A stretch of DNA of 15,467 nt, taken from NCBI GenBank assembly GCA_023409835.1, contig JAEYQV010000011.1, positions 1 to 15,467 of the forward strand. Reading direction: 5' to 3'. Made by a program: the position numbers and the translations under genes. Source of the DNA: Bacillota bacterium (GTDB taxonomy: Bacteria > Bacillota > Clostridia > Lachnospirales > Lachnospiraceae). The notes below the pieces were generated by a model. The model ran no database searches, had not been told where the DNA came from, and saw nothing but the letters and a program-made list of their open reading frames with translations. This document shows positions 15,190 through 15,467 of this stretch, piece after piece; position 1 is the stretch's first letter, and each line of letters begins with the position of its first letter.

Positions 15190-15209
15190 TTAAGGATATC
15201 TATCCTTAA
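15190..15209. repeat. perfect 20-bp palindrome immediately after tRNA-Asp
   Basis: TTAAGGATA, two bases, TATCCTTAA: 9-bp arms that begin directly at the 3' end of tRNA-Asp on the minus strand. There is no U-tract. It may shape 3' processing of a tRNA that lacks encoded CCA. Confidence 0.5.
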
Positions 15210-15283
15210 CGACCCAGAAGGGACTCGAACCCTCGACCTCCGCCGTGACAGGGCGGCGCTCTAACCAACTGAGCCACTGGGCC
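15210..15283 (-). tRNA. tRNA-Asp (anticodon GTC)
   Basis: A 74-nt cloverleaf: acceptor GGCCCAG with CTGGGTC (one G-T), anticodon loop CTGTCAC, T loop TTCGAGT, discriminator G as expected for Asp. CCA is not encoded. First tRNA after the 23S gene, 84 nt from its end. Confidence 0.96.
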
Positions 15284-15367
15284 ATTGATGCTACACACGA
15301 AAATGATGACTTCCAAGCAGTTCCTCCGGTTTCCCGTACTTCCTGCTTTCTCTGTAAAACCTTTTCA

Positions 15368-15467
15368 GGTCAAGCCCTCGACCTATTAGTAACAGTCAAC
15401 TACATGCGTTACCGCACTTCCATCTCTGTCCTATCTACCTGATCGTCTTTCAGGGGTCTTACTAGCT
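15368..15467 (-). rRNA. 23S rRNA, 3' end (partial, continues past the right edge)
   Basis: The minus strand reads the conserved end of bacterial 23S rRNA, including GACGATCAGGTAGATAGGAC, GGAAGTGCGGTAACGCATG and TGTTACTAATAGGTCGAGGG, ending in CTTGACC. The exact 3' end is set at the last base of that block and may be off by a few nt. The usual 5S gene does not follow. Confidence 0.95.

Noticed and set aside
15245..15442. Plus-strand 65-codon frame
   Set aside because: Antisense to tRNA-Asp and the 23S rRNA end.

Overview
The window looks like chromosomal DNA of a low-to-moderate GC Clostridia member, most likely Lachnospiraceae. This is an inference from strong AGGAGG ribosome binding sites, near-consensus sigma-A promoters, a heterodimeric ABC exporter, an OmpR-type two-component pair, an FSA-type transaldolase next to transketolase, and an rRNA/tRNA cluster typical of Firmicutes. 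No phage, transposase, plasmid or CRISPR sequence was seen.

Left part (1-4150), plus strand. A perfect consensus promoter (TTGACA, 17 nt, TATAAT) precedes a 26-codon ORF with an ideal Shine-Dalgarno, an 8-bp hairpin, and a GC-rich hairpin with a U-rich tail that looks like an intrinsic terminator or attenuator. Two overlapping ABC half-transporter genes follow. Their nucleotide-binding domains are complementary in a way typical of heterodimeric drug exporters (BmrC/BmrD, TM287/288): the first has Asp in place of the catalytic Glu, the second has a changed signature motif. A small ORF plus terminator ahead of such a pair is the layout used for ribosome-mediated attenuation of drug-efflux genes, and is the most interesting part of the window. 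A possible second promoter directly before the transporter leaves the alternative that the small ORF is a separate unit. A very long hairpin (20 perfect bp) closes the operon.

Middle (4246-7631), minus strand. There is a GNAT acetyltransferase, then a sensor kinase and its OmpR-family regulator (regulator first). About 0.65 kb without a convincing gene follows. It holds the regulator promoter, a 10-bp dyad, several hairpins, a degenerate 12-bp tandem array and the transketolase terminator.

Centre-right (7632-14104), all minus strand. Transaldolase and transketolase form a non-oxidative pentose-phosphate operon. Upstream of it lie a membrane cyclic-di-GMP protein with a Cache-like sensor region, a degenerate GGDEF and an intact EAL domain, a small P-loop kinase, and a SIR2 deacetylase with its own good promoter. 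These three may be co-transcribed in the order sirtuin, kinase, EAL protein.

Right end (14368-15467), minus strand. The 3' end of a 23S rRNA gene is followed by seven tRNAs (Asp, Val, Thr, Tyr, fMet, Phe, Lys) and a strong terminator. No 5S gene lies between the 23S and these tRNAs, and none of the seven encodes its CCA end.
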